From Pseudarthrobacter sp. NS4 (GTDB taxonomy: Bacteria > Actinomycetota > Actinomycetes > Actinomycetales > Micrococcaceae), in contig NZ_CP103288.1 in assembly GCF_024758005.1 (NCBI RefSeq), positions 1,984,001 to 2,048,000 on the forward strand: DNA of 64,000 nt, in the 5' to 3' direction. Below are positions 42,852 to 51,289 of the stretch, in pieces (the first letter of the stretch is position 1; each line of letters begins with the position of its first letter). The notes under the pieces were generated by a model that was given only the letters and a program-made list of their open reading frames with translations, did not search any database and was not told where the DNA came from. The translations under genes were made by a program, and so were the position numbers.

Positions 42852-44621
42852 TTGCTGATCGGATTAATGGTGCGGCTTCTCAAGGGCCGCAAGGCTTCCG
42901 TCTCCGCCATCGTGATTCTCCAGCTGGTCCAGGCCGCCGCCAACCTGCTGCTGCCCACCATAAATGCCGCAATCATTGACGACGGCATCGTTGCCGGCAA
43001 CACGGAAGTGATCACCCGCCTGGGGGTCCTGATGGCAGGGATTGCCGTAGTCCAGACCGGGGCGGCGATCGCGGCCGGATACCTTGGAGCCGTTGTGGCC
43101 ATGGGCTTGGGACACCAGCTCCGGGCGGAGATCTTCTCGAAGATCCAGTCCCTGTCCTCCCGGGAGGTCGCGGGCTTCGGGACCCAGAGCCTGACAACGC
43201 GCGCAACCAACGACACGCAGCAGATCCAGGCGTTCGCGGTCCTGGTGTTCACCTTGCTGGTGGCGGGGCCCGCGATGGGCCTGGGCGGCATCATTCTCGC
43301 GCTCCAGCAGGACGTGGGGCTATCAGCAGTGGTCATCGTCATCGTGCCCCTGCTCCTCCTGATCATGTCCCTCATCGTCCGGCGCCTGGTCCCGCTCTAC
43401 CGTGAAGGGCAGGACCTGCTGGACAACGCGGGCGGAATCCTGCGCGAACAAATCATCGGGGCAAGCGTTATCCGGGCCTTCGTGCGCCAGGAGCATGAAG
43501 CGGGTCGTTTCGCCCGTGCCAACAACAGCCTCACCCTGAACAACCTCCAGTCCGCGCTGCTGGTGGCCGCCATGCTCCCGCTGATCATGCTGGTGGTGAA
43601 CCTCTCCTCGGTAGCAATTGTGTGGTTCGGCGGCCAACGCATCCAGGCCGGCCAGATGAACATCGGGGCGCTCACGGCCTTCATTGCCTACATCATGCAG
43701 ATCCTCATGGCCATCATGATGGCGATGTACGTGCTGATGACAGCACCGCGCGCAGCCGTGTGCGCAGAACGGATCTCCGCTGTCCTGGACACCGAACCCT
43801 CGGTCCGCGACACAGGGGCCCCCGGCGCACCTCCGCTTCCCGCTGCCCCAAGGAACGGACCGGTTCCATCCGTGGAGCCCGGAACTTTGGAGTTCAAGGG
43901 AGTCGGCTTCTCCTACCCCGGAGCAGAAGCACCAGTCCTGGCCGGCATCAGCTTCAAGGCCAGGCCGGGCACCACTACCGCCATCGTGGGATCCACGGGC
44001 AGCGGAAAGTCCACACTCCTGAACCTGATCCCGCGCTTCCTCGACCTCACCGAGGGAGAGATCAGCCTGGCCGGCGTGAACATTAAGGAGTTGCCGCTGG
44101 GCGTGCTGCGCGGAGCGATGTCAATCGTGCCGCAGCACTCCCACCTGTTCTCGGGGACCATTGCCGACAACCTGCGAATGGCTGCACCTGATGCGTCCGA
44201 TGAGGAACTCTGGGCAGTCCTGGAAAAGGCGCAGACCATGCGGTTCATGCGCAACCTGCCGCTGGGGCTGGCTACACCGGTAGGCCAGGGCGGAACCAAA
44301 CTGTCCGGAGGCCAGCGGCAGCGCCTGTGCATCGCGCGGGCCCTGCTGCGCAAGTCATCCCTGTATCTCTTTGACGACAGCTTTTCGGCACTGGACTACG
44401 ACACGGACGCCAGGCTGCGGCAGGCGCTGGACGCTGAACTCGCCTCAGCCACGGTTGTTGTTGTGGCCGAGCGCGTATCAGCGGTGGAGGAAGCGGGCCT
44501 GATCCTGGTGGTCGACGGCGGCTGCGTCGTCGCGCAGGGAAAGCACCACGAGCTGCTGGAGACGTCCTCCACGTACCGTGAAATTGCGGAATCCCAGCTG
44601 GCACTGGACGGCCCCCTGTGA
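42852..44621 (+). CDS. ABC exporter subunit 1 (degenerate-site half)
   Basis: 589 residues: a six-helix exporter membrane domain (about 1-310) and an NBD. Walker A is GSTGSGKST at about 380-388, signature LSGGQ at 484-488. Walker B reads FDDS (D508, D509), so the catalytic Glu is Asp, and the H-loop His is replaced by Glu (VAERVS, E540). These losses mark the non-hydrolysing site of heterodimeric exporters. TTG 42852 with GGAGGG before it is preferred, since family members start just before MVRLLKGRK; ATG 42786 would add 22 residues. Overlaps the next gene by 4 nt. Confidence 0.88.
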   Translation: MLIGLMVRLLKGRKASVSAIVILQLVQAAANLLLPTINAAIIDDGIVAGNTEVITRLGVLMAGIAVVQTGAAIAAGYLGAVVAMGLGHQLRAEIFSKIQSLSSREVAGFGTQSLTTRATNDTQQIQAFAVLVFTLLVAGPAMGLGGIILALQQDVGLSAVVIVIVPLLLLIMSLIVRRLVPLYREGQDLLDNAGGILREQIIGASVIRAFVRQEHEAGRFARANNSLTLNNLQSALLVAAMLPLIMLVVNLSSVAIVWFGGQRIQAGQMNIGALTAFIAYIMQILMAIMMAMYVLMTAPRAAVCAERISAVLDTEPSVRDTGAPGAPPLPAAPRNGPVPSVEPGTLEFKGVGFSYPGAEAPVLAGISFKARPGTTTAIVGSTGSGKSTLLNLIPRFLDLTEGEISLAGVNIKELPLGVLRGAMSIVPQHSHLFSGTIADNLRMAAPDASDEELWAVLEKAQTMRFMRNLPLGLATPVGQGGTKLSGGQRQRLCIARALLRKSSLYLFDDSFSALDYDTDARLRQALDAELASATVVVVAERVSAVEEAGLILVVDGGCVVAQGKHHELLETSSTYREIAESQLALDGPL

Positions 44622-46432
44622 CAGGGACGGCCGACGTCGCGATGCCGGCAGACGGATTCTGGCCCACTTCAGGCAGGCTCCTCGGGCTGCTGCGGCCGTT
44701 CCGTCACCTCATGCTGGGAGCTGTGGCAGCCACGTGCGCGTTCGCCGGCCTGAACGTTGCCGCGCCAAAGTACCTTGGCGACGCCACTGATGTCATTGTG
44801 GACGGCGTCTTCCACGGTGGCACCGACCAGGACCGCCTCGTCATCCTGTTGTCCGCCGTGGCGGTAATGTACGTCTTCGCGTCAATGTTCAACTGGATCC
44901 AGGGCGCGCTGACGGCCCGCTCCGTGCAGGGCCTGATGTACGGGCTGCGCGCCTCGGTTGAGGATAAGCTGCACCGCCTGCCCGCCACCTACTTCCGCGA
45001 GCGTTCCCGGGGCGATGTGCTGAGCCGCGCAACCAACGACATCGACAACATTTCCCAGGCCATGAACCAGCTCCTGACGCAGCTGATCATGTCGGTGCTG
45101 ATGCTGTGCGGTTCACTGGCCATGATGCTGTGGATCTCGCCGCTGCTGGCAGGCATAGCGCTGGCCACCGTCCCCCTCTCAATGTGCATCACGGTGCTGG
45201 TGGCGCGCCGGTCGCAGGCCCAGTTCGCCCGCCAGTGGACCGAAACCGGCGAGCTCAACGCGCACGTGGAAGAGTCCATCACCGGCCACGAAGTGATCAA
45301 AGCCTTCGGGCACGAGTCCCGGGCCGCCGAAGTGTTCGCCCAAAGCAACAGGCGGCTGGCGCGCGCAGCAATCAAAGCCCAGTTTTCGGCCGGTGTTGTC
45401 CAGCCCCTGATGGTGCTCATGTCCAACCTGAACTACATAGCCGTGGCGGTGGTCGGGGCGCTCCAGGTCATTGCAGGAGCCATGACCATCGGCGGCATCC
45501 AGGCCTTCATCCAGTTCAGCAGGCTCTTCACGCAGCCCGTGGGGCAGATCGGCGGCCAACTCAACCTCATGCAGTCGTGCGCAGCGTCCGCAGCCCGCGT
45601 TTTTGCCCTTCTGGATGCGGAAGAGGACTGCTCGCCGGCGGAGGGTCCGGAGACACGGGACCCGGCGGATGGGCCAATTGTTTTCGATGACGTGACCTTC
45701 GGCTATCCGGGTTCGGCCCCGGCGGTTCGGAACCTTTCCTTCAAGGTGGAATCCGGACAAACCGTCGCCATCGTGGGCCACACCGGAGCCGGGAAGACTA
45801 CAGTGGTGAACCTGCTGATGCGGTTCTGCGAGCCGGGATCGGGGCGGATCACCATGGGCGGAACGGACATTTCCGCCATCTCACCGGACCGGCTGCGCGC
45901 ACAGTTTGGCGTCGTGCTCCAGGATGCATGGCTTTTTGCGGGCACCATCCGGGAAAACATCGCCTACGGGCTGCCCGGCGCAGCCGAGGCGGACATTCTG
46001 GAAGCGGCGGAGGCCAGTTATGTGGACCGCTTCGTACGGTCACTGCCCCACGGATACGACACTGTCCTGGAGAACGGCGGCGAACCCCTCAGCCAGGGCC
46101 AGCGCCAGCTCATCACCATTGCCCGGGCTCAACTGGTCGGCCGTTCGGTGCTGATCCTGGACGAAGCAACCAGTTCGGTGGACTCCAGGACCGAACTGCT
46201 GATCCGGCAGGCAATGCAGCGTCTTAGGCACAACAGGACAAGCTTTGTGATCGCCCACCGTTTGTCGACAATCCGGAACGCTGATCTAATTCTGGTCATG
46301 GACCACGGACGCATCGTTGAACAGGGCACGCACCAAAGCCTCCTGGCGGCGAACAAATATTACGCCCGGCTCTACAACGCGCAGTTCTCCACGGTCGCCG
46401 GGCGTTCGGGCGTCCTGGAGGCGGGGCTGTGA
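44618..46432 (+). CDS. ABC exporter subunit 2 (catalytic half)
   Basis: 604 residues: exporter membrane domain (about 30-330) and an NBD with canonical Walker A GHTGAGKT (387-394), Walker B ILDEA with catalytic E516, and H-loop H547 (IAHRLS). Its signature is LSQGQ (491-495) rather than LSGGQ. Paired with subunit 1, its own Walker residues plus LSGGQ of subunit 1 form the active site, while its altered signature faces the degenerate site. Start GTG 44618 overlaps the previous TGA. Substrate unknown; multidrug or peptide export is typical. Confidence 0.9.
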   Translation: MTGTADVAMPADGFWPTSGRLLGLLRPFRHLMLGAVAATCAFAGLNVAAPKYLGDATDVIVDGVFHGGTDQDRLVILLSAVAVMYVFASMFNWIQGALTARSVQGLMYGLRASVEDKLHRLPATYFRERSRGDVLSRATNDIDNISQAMNQLLTQLIMSVLMLCGSLAMMLWISPLLAGIALATVPLSMCITVLVARRSQAQFARQWTETGELNAHVEESITGHEVIKAFGHESRAAEVFAQSNRRLARAAIKAQFSAGVVQPLMVLMSNLNYIAVAVVGALQVIAGAMTIGGIQAFIQFSRLFTQPVGQIGGQLNLMQSCAASAARVFALLDAEEDCSPAEGPETRDPADGPIVFDDVTFGYPGSAPAVRNLSFKVESGQTVAIVGHTGAGKTTVVNLLMRFCEPGSGRITMGGTDISAISPDRLRAQFGVVLQDAWLFAGTIRENIAYGLPGAAEADILEAAEASYVDRFVRSLPHGYDTVLENGGEPLSQGQRQLITIARAQLVGRSVLILDEATSSVDSRTELLIRQAMQRLRHNRTSFVIAHRLSTIRNADLILVMDHGRIVEQGTHQSLLAANKYYARLYNAQFSTVAGRSGVLEAGL

Positions 46433-46809
46433 AGACTGCACCGGAGTTCCCCGGGGGATGGAAACCCAACGCTGCCAGCACGGTGGCACTGTTTGAGCAG
46501 TTGCGGCTGCGGATCATCCACCTGGTGGACAGCGGGGCACTGCCCGCAGGCACCCGGCTTCCCGCCGTCCGGGCGCTTGCCGAGCGGTTGGACGTGGCGC
46601 CGCACACCGTCGCACGGGCCTATAAGGAGCTGGAGACAGCCGGGATCGTGGCCACCCGCGGCAGGAACGGGACTGTGGTCTGTGCACGTGACGAACGCCT
46701 CAGTGGGCTGTCTGCCGCGGCGGCGGCCTACGCGGAAGCCGCGAAGTCACAGGGCGCCACGTTCGCCGAGGCCGTTAAGCTGCTGGCCGCAGCCTATGAC
46801 GCCGGTTGA
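46429..46809 (+). CDS. YtrA-type GntR transcriptional regulator
   Basis: 126 residues: an N-terminal GntR winged helix (VALFEQLRLRIIHLVDSGALPAGTRLPAVRALAERLDVAPHTVARAYKELETAGIV, about 18-75) and only a short helical tail (about 85-125). This is the size of the YtrA subfamily, which typically represses its own ABC transporter operon. The GTG overlaps the TGA of the exporter gene by 4 nt. The operator at 42728-42783 is its likely site. Confidence 0.9.
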   Translation: MKTAPEFPGGWKPNAASTVALFEQLRLRIIHLVDSGALPAGTRLPAVRALAERLDVAPHTVARAYKELETAGIVATRGRNGTVVCARDERLSGLSAAAAAYAEAAKSQGATFAEAVKLLAAAYDAG

Positions 46810-46829
46810 GCATCCTGCCGCGTGGATGT

Positions 46830-46845
46830 TCGAAGAAGTTTTCGA
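46830..46845. promoter_or_regulatory. LexA-like (SOS) box in the uvrA promoter
   Basis: TCGAAGAAGTTTTCGA is a 16-bp near-palindrome. It matches the actinobacterial LexA consensus TCGAAC-N4-GTTCGA in 10 of 12 defined positions. It sits directly upstream of the -10 at 46847, where bound LexA would block RNA polymerase. Confidence 0.6.
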
Positions 46846-46846
46846 T

Positions 46847-46852
46847 TAGCAT
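46847..46852 (+). promoter_or_regulatory. -10 element of uvrA (leaderless)
   Basis: TAGCAT, six bases, then GTG 46859, with no Shine-Dalgarno sequence. Confidence 0.55.
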
Positions 46853-46858
46853 TATGGG

Positions 46859-49783
46859 GTGCCTAAAGCCGTAGCTGAAGAAACCGCCGTCCAGTCCGCT
46901 TCCGTCGCCGTACCCTCCGCTGCCACCCTCCATCGCCCGGACCTTTCCCGTCTGGTGGTTAAAGGCGCCAGGGAGCACAACCTGCGCAATGTGGACCTTG
47001 ACCTGCCGCGGGATGCGATGATCGTCTTCACAGGCCTTTCCGGCTCCGGAAAGTCCTCGCTGGCGTTCGACACGATCTTTGCTGAGGGCCAGCGCCGCTA
47101 CGTGGAGTCGTTGTCAGCCTACGCCCGGCAATTCCTCGGCCAGGTGGACAAGCCGGACGTCGACTTTATTGAAGGCCTCTCGCCGGCGGTCTCCATCGAC
47201 CAGAAGTCCACCAGCAAGAACCCGCGCTCCACAGTGGGCACCATTACCGAAATCTACGACTACATGCGCCTGCTCTGGGCGCGTGTAGGCCGCCCGCACT
47301 GCCCGGTCTGCGGGGAGCCCGTGGCCAAGCAAACGCCGCAGCAGATCGTCGACCAGCTCCTGGAGCTGGATGAAGGCACCCGCTTCCAGGTACTTGCCCC
47401 GGTGGTGCGTGGACGCAAGGGTGAATTCGTCGATCTCTTCAAGGAGCTCAGCGCCAAGGGCTACTCCCGGGCAAGGGTCGACGGCGACCTCGTCCAGCTG
47501 AGCGATCCGCCCAAGCTGGGCAAGCAGTTCAAGCACACCATCGAGGTGGTGGTGGACCGCCTGGTGGTCAAGGAAGGCATCAGCCAGCGGCTCACCGACT
47601 CCATCGAAACTGCCCTGGGCCTGGCAGAGGGCCGCGTCCTTGCAGAGTTTGTGGACCTTGAAGCGGACGATCCCCGGCGCCTCCGGGCTTTCTCCGAGAA
47701 CCTGGCGTGCCCCAACGAGCATCCCCTCGCGATCGACGAGATCGAGCCGCGGTCCTTCTCCTTCAACAACCCTTTCGGCGCCTGCGCGGCCTGCAGCGGC
47801 ATCGGAACGAGGCTCGAGGTGGACGAGGAACTCATCGTCCCCAACCCGGAGCTCTCATTGTCCGAGGGGGCCATTGCTCCCTGGTCGCTGGGAACAGCCA
47901 CTACCGAGTACTGGAACCGGCTCCTGGAGGGCCTCGCCAAGGAACTCGGATTCTCCATGAACACCCCCTGGGAGAAGCTGGGCAAGGACGTCCGGCAGAC
48001 GGTCCTGCACGGCAAGGACCACAAAGTGGTGGTGCAGTACCGCAACCGCTTCGGCCGGGAGCGTAAGTACAGTACCGGCTTCGAAGGAGCTATCCAGTAC
48101 GTCCACCGGAAGCATGGCGAGACTGACTCCGACTGGGCCCGCGACCGCTATGAAGAGTACATGCGGCAGATTCCCTGCCCTGCCTGCAACGGTGCGCGCC
48201 TTAACCCCGCATCCCTGTCGGTGCTGATCAACGGCAAGTCCATTGCCGACGTCGCGGCGCTTCCCATGCGTGACTGCGCGGAGTTCCTGAACAACCTGGT
48301 GCTCACTGGCCGCGAAGCCCAGATCGCCCACCAGGTGCTCAAGGAGATCCAGGCGCGCCTGACGTTCCTCCTGGACGTGGGGCTGGAGTACCTGAACCTC
48401 GAGCGTCCGTCTGCCACCCTCTCCGGCGGTGAAGCGCAGCGTATCCGGCTGGCCACCCAGATCGGCTCGGGCCTCGTGGGAGTGCTGTACGTCCTGGACG
48501 AGCCGTCCATCGGGCTGCACCAGCGCGACAACCGGCGCCTCATCGATACCCTTACCAGGCTTCGTGACATGGGCAACACCCTTATCGTGGTGGAACACGA
48601 CGAGGACACCATCCAGGTCGCCGACTGGATTGTGGACATCGGACCGGGTGCCGGTGAGCACGGCGGCCAGGTGGTCCACTCCGGTTCCTACAAGGAGCTC
48701 CTGGAGAACACGGCCTCGCTGACCGGTGATTACCTGTCGGGGCGCAAGAGCATTGAAGTGCCGAAGAAGCGCCGCAAGTACGACAAGAAGCGCGAACTCA
48801 AGGTTGTGGGCGCGCGGGAAAACAACCTGGTTAACGTTGACGCCGCGTTCCCGCTGGGCCTTTTCACGGCGGTGACCGGTGTGAGCGGCTCGGGAAAGTC
48901 CACCCTGGTCAACGAGATCCTGTACAAGGTGCTGGCCAACAAGCTCAACGGCGCCAAGCAGGTCGCCGGACGGCACAAGACTGTCCAGGGCCTGGAGCAT
49001 CTGGACAAGGTGGTCCACGTGGACCAGAGCCCCATCGGGCGTACGCCGCGCTCCAACCCCGCCACCTACACCGGCGTCTTCGACAACATCCGCAAGCTTT
49101 TCGCGGAAACCACTGAGGCGAAGGTGCGCGGCTACCTTCCCGGCCGCTTCTCCTTCAATGTCAAAGGCGGACGGTGCGAAGCCTGCTCCGGTGACGGCAC
49201 GCTGAAGATCGAGATGAACTTCCTGCCGGACGTCTACGTCCCCTGCGAGGTGTGCCACGGTGCGCGCTACAACCGGGAAACCCTGGAAGTGCACTACAAG
49301 GGCAAGACCATCGCGGATGTCCTCAACATGCCGATCGAGGAGGGCGCGGAATTCTTTGCAGCGTTCTCGCCCATCGCCCGCCACCTGAACACGCTGGTGG
49401 ACGTGGGGCTGGGTTACGTCCGGCTGGGGCAGCCTGCCACCACGCTCTCCGGCGGTGAGGCGCAGCGCGTGAAGCTGGCCGCTGAACTGCAGAAACGGTC
49501 CAACGGCCGCAGCGTCTACGTCCTGGACGAGCCCACCACCGGCCTGCACTTCGAGGACATCCGCAAGCTGCTGATGGTCCTGCAGGGGCTGGTGGACAAG
49601 GGCAACACGGTCATCACCATCGAGCACAACCTGGATGTCATCAAGAGCGCGGACTGGATCGTTGATCTCGGGCCGGACGGCGGTTCCGGCGGCGGACAGA
49701 TCGTGGCCACCGGAACGCCCGAGCAGGTCGCGACCTCTACGTCCAGCCACACGGCCACCTTCCTGGCCGAAATCCTGGGCTGA
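46859..49783 (+). CDS. uvrA: UvrABC system protein A
   Basis: 974 residues, two ABC ATPase modules. The first Walker A is GLSGSGKSS (59-67), the second GVSGSGKST (about 676-684), with signatures LSGGEAQR in each half. The zinc module near 285-315 has the actinobacterial form C-P-N-E-H...C-x2-C, one Cys replaced by His. The C-terminal zinc finger ([19 protein letters not shown]...CEVCHG) near 765-800 is intact. UvrA finds DNA damage and loads UvrB. GTG 46859 is fixed by the -10. A LexA-like box suggests SOS induction. Confidence 0.97.
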   Translation: MPKAVAEETAVQSASVAVPSAATLHRPDLSRLVVKGAREHNLRNVDLDLPRDAMIVFTGLSGSGKSSLAFDTIFAEGQRRYVESLSAYARQFLGQVDKPDVDFIEGLSPAVSIDQKSTSKNPRSTVGTITEIYDYMRLLWARVGRPHCPVCGEPVAKQTPQQIVDQLLELDEGTRFQVLAPVVRGRKGEFVDLFKELSAKGYSRARVDGDLVQLSDPPKLGKQFKHTIEVVVDRLVVKEGISQRLTDSIETALGLAEGRVLAEFVDLEADDPRRLRAFSENLACPNEHPLAIDEIEPRSFSFNNPFGACAACSGIGTRLEVDEELIVPNPELSLSEGAIAPWSLGTATTEYWNRLLEGLAKELGFSMNTPWEKLGKDVRQTVLHGKDHKVVVQYRNRFGRERKYSTGFEGAIQYVHRKHGETDSDWARDRYEEYMRQIPCPACNGARLNPASLSVLINGKSIADVAALPMRDCAEFLNNLVLTGREAQIAHQVLKEIQARLTFLLDVGLEYLNLERPSATLSGGEAQRIRLATQIGSGLVGVLYVLDEPSIGLHQRDNRRLIDTLTRLRDMGNTLIVVEHDEDTIQVADWIVDIGPGAGEHGGQVVHSGSYKELLENTASLTGDYLSGRKSIEVPKKRRKYDKKRELKVVGARENNLVNVDAAFPLGLFTAVTGVSGSGKSTLVNEILYKVLANKLNGAKQVAGRHKTVQGLEHLDKVVHVDQSPIGRTPRSNPATYTGVFDNIRKLFAETTEAKVRGYLPGRFSFNVKGGRCEACSGDGTLKIEMNFLPDVYVPCEVCHGARYNRETLEVHYKGKTIADVLNMPIEEGAEFFAAFSPIARHLNTLVDVGLGYVRLGQPATTLSGGEAQRVKLAAELQKRSNGRSVYVLDEPTTGLHFEDIRKLLMVLQGLVDKGNTVITIEHNLDVIKSADWIVDLGPDGGSGGGQIVATGTPEQVATSTSSHTATFLAEILG

Positions 49784-49795
49784 AACAGGAGAAGT

Positions 49796-49839
49796 ATTCC
49801 GCTGCCGGAATGCGAGTTTCAGGCACGACTCCTGTCGTG
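49796..49839 (+). other. two small hairpins after uvrA
   Basis: ATTCCG/CGGAAT with a 4-nt loop at 49796-49811 and CACGAC/GTCGTG with a 4-nt loop at 49824-49839. They lie in the short uvrA-HAD gap. Both stems are only 6 bp and lack U-tracts, so terminator function is doubtful. Confidence 0.4.
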
Positions 49840-49852
49840 AGAAACTAACCCG

Positions 49853-50569
49853 GTGACTTCAACAACAGTGCCCGTGATCTTTGACCTGGACGGCACTCTT
49901 GTCGATCCGGCCGGTGGGATAACAGACGGAATTGCCTCGGCCCTTCGCGGGCTGGGCCTTCCTGTTCCCGGCCAGGACCTGCTCGATGCGATGATCGGCC
50001 CGAAGCTGAGCGACTCACTCCTTAACGTGGCCCAGGTTCCGGCCGGCCTCCTTGACGAGGTCATCCGGCGCTACCGGGAGTACTACGTGGCCACCGGTAT
50101 TGGCCAGGGCCGGCTTTACCCGGGCATCCGTGAAGTCCTGGAATCCTTTGTGGCTGCGGGGACGCCCGTGGCTGTGGCCACCCAGAAACCCCAGAAGCTG
50201 GCCCGGACCGTCCTGGCCCATTACGGAATAGACGGGTATTTCCGGACCATCCGCGGTTCGGCGGATGACGAAACAGCCGTCGAGGGCGTTCCGCTGGGGA
50301 AGACCGAAATTATCGCCGCTGCGCTGAGGGACCTGGACACCCAGCACGCGGTTATGGTGGGGGACCGTGCCCAGGATGTATCAGGGGCCATCGCCAACGG
50401 GCTCGACTGCATCGGCGTGGCGTGGGGATTCGCTCCCGACGGCGAACTTGAGGATGCCGGTTCGGTCACCGTGGTCCATGACGCGGGGGAACTGGTGAAG
50501 GCCATCGACCGGTTGCAGGCCATCCACGCGGCCGCCATGAGCGAGGTGACCAACGATGGCAATGTTTGA
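49853..50569 (+). CDS. HAD hydrolase, phosphoglycolate phosphatase-like
   Basis: 238 residues. Motif I is VIFDLDGTLVDP near residue 10, motif II VAVATQKP, motif III Lys near TEIIAAAL, motif IV VMVGDRAQDVSGA. A helical cap lies between motifs I and II. This is the Gph/PpaX group, which dephosphorylates phosphoglycolate or pyrophosphate-like substrates. A role clearing phosphoglycolate from DNA repair would fit the neighbours but is inference. Overlaps the next gene by 14 nt. Confidence 0.87.
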   Translation: MTSTTVPVIFDLDGTLVDPAGGITDGIASALRGLGLPVPGQDLLDAMIGPKLSDSLLNVAQVPAGLLDEVIRRYREYYVATGIGQGRLYPGIREVLESFVAAGTPVAVATQKPQKLARTVLAHYGIDGYFRTIRGSADDETAVEGVPLGKTEIIAAALRDLDTQHAVMVGDRAQDVSGAIANGLDCIGVAWGFAPDGELEDAGSVTVVHDAGELVKAIDRLQAIHAAAMSEVTNDGNV

Positions 50570-51224
50570 GGCGGTCCGCTGGACCACGCGCAGCCTGATT
50601 TCCGGCACCTGCCGGCCCAGCGTCCTCGGACTCGACAATGTCCCGTCGGACGGGCCGTTCATCGTGGCTCCCAACCACCTGTCCTTCTTTGACAGCGTTA
50701 TTGTGCAGGCCCTGATGCCACGCCCTGTCGCCTTCTTCGCGAAGGCCGAGTACTTCACCACCGGTGGCGCCAAGGGCAAGGTCATGAAGGCGTTCTTCGA
50801 GTCCGTGGGATCCATCCCCGTGGAACGCGGCGAGCAGGCGGCGAGCGTCCAGGCGCTCAAGACCCTGTTGGACATCCTGGAATCGGGCCGGGGAATCGGC
50901 ATCTACCCGGAGGGCACCCGTTCCCGGGACGGCATCCTTTACCGCGGACGCACGGGCGTGGGCTGGCTGGCCCTGACTACCGGGGCGCCGGTCATCCCGG
51001 TGGGCCTGATTGGAACGGAAAACCTGCAGCGGGCGGGCGAGAAGGGTGTGAAGCCCCAGCACTTCACCATGAAGGTGGGGGAGCCGCTGTATTTCGACAA
51101 GACCGGGCCGGACCACTCGCTGCCCGCACGGCGCGAAGTGACGGACCGGGTCATGGATGCGATCGCCGAACTGAGCGGGCAGGAGCGGTCCACCAGCTAC
51201 AACCAGAGCAAGGTCATCGAGTAG
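50556..51224 (+). CDS. 1-acyl-sn-glycerol-3-phosphate acyltransferase-like protein (PlsC family)
   Basis: 222 residues. The acyltransferase motif NHLSFFDS carries H41 and D46 (H-x4-D). EGTRSRDG near residue 117 binds the phosphate, and PVIPVGLIG is block IV. It acylates lysophosphatidate or a related lysolipid at the inner face of the membrane. It starts inside the HAD gene (ATG 50556, with ATG 50562 as alternative), so the two are translationally coupled. Confidence 0.9.
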   Translation: MAMFEAVRWTTRSLISGTCRPSVLGLDNVPSDGPFIVAPNHLSFFDSVIVQALMPRPVAFFAKAEYFTTGGAKGKVMKAFFESVGSIPVERGEQAASVQALKTLLDILESGRGIGIYPEGTRSRDGILYRGRTGVGWLALTTGAPVIPVGLIGTENLQRAGEKGVKPQHFTMKVGEPLYFDKTGPDHSLPARREVTDRVMDAIAELSGQERSTSYNQSKVIE

Positions 51225-51277
51225 GCACCGACGCGCGGCCCTGCACCGGGCTGGCAAAGCCACCGGAAGAGGCTTAG

Positions 51278-51283
51278 TAGACT
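51278..51283 (+). promoter_or_regulatory. -10 element of uvrC (leaderless)
   Basis: TAGACT, six bases, then GTG 51290, with no Shine-Dalgarno sequence. Confidence 0.55.
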
Positions 51284-51289
51284 GTATAG

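Noticed and set aside
47855..49750. 631-codon minus-strand frame opposite uvrA
   Set aside because: Antisense shadow of uvrA, with no recognisable domain or ribosome-binding site.
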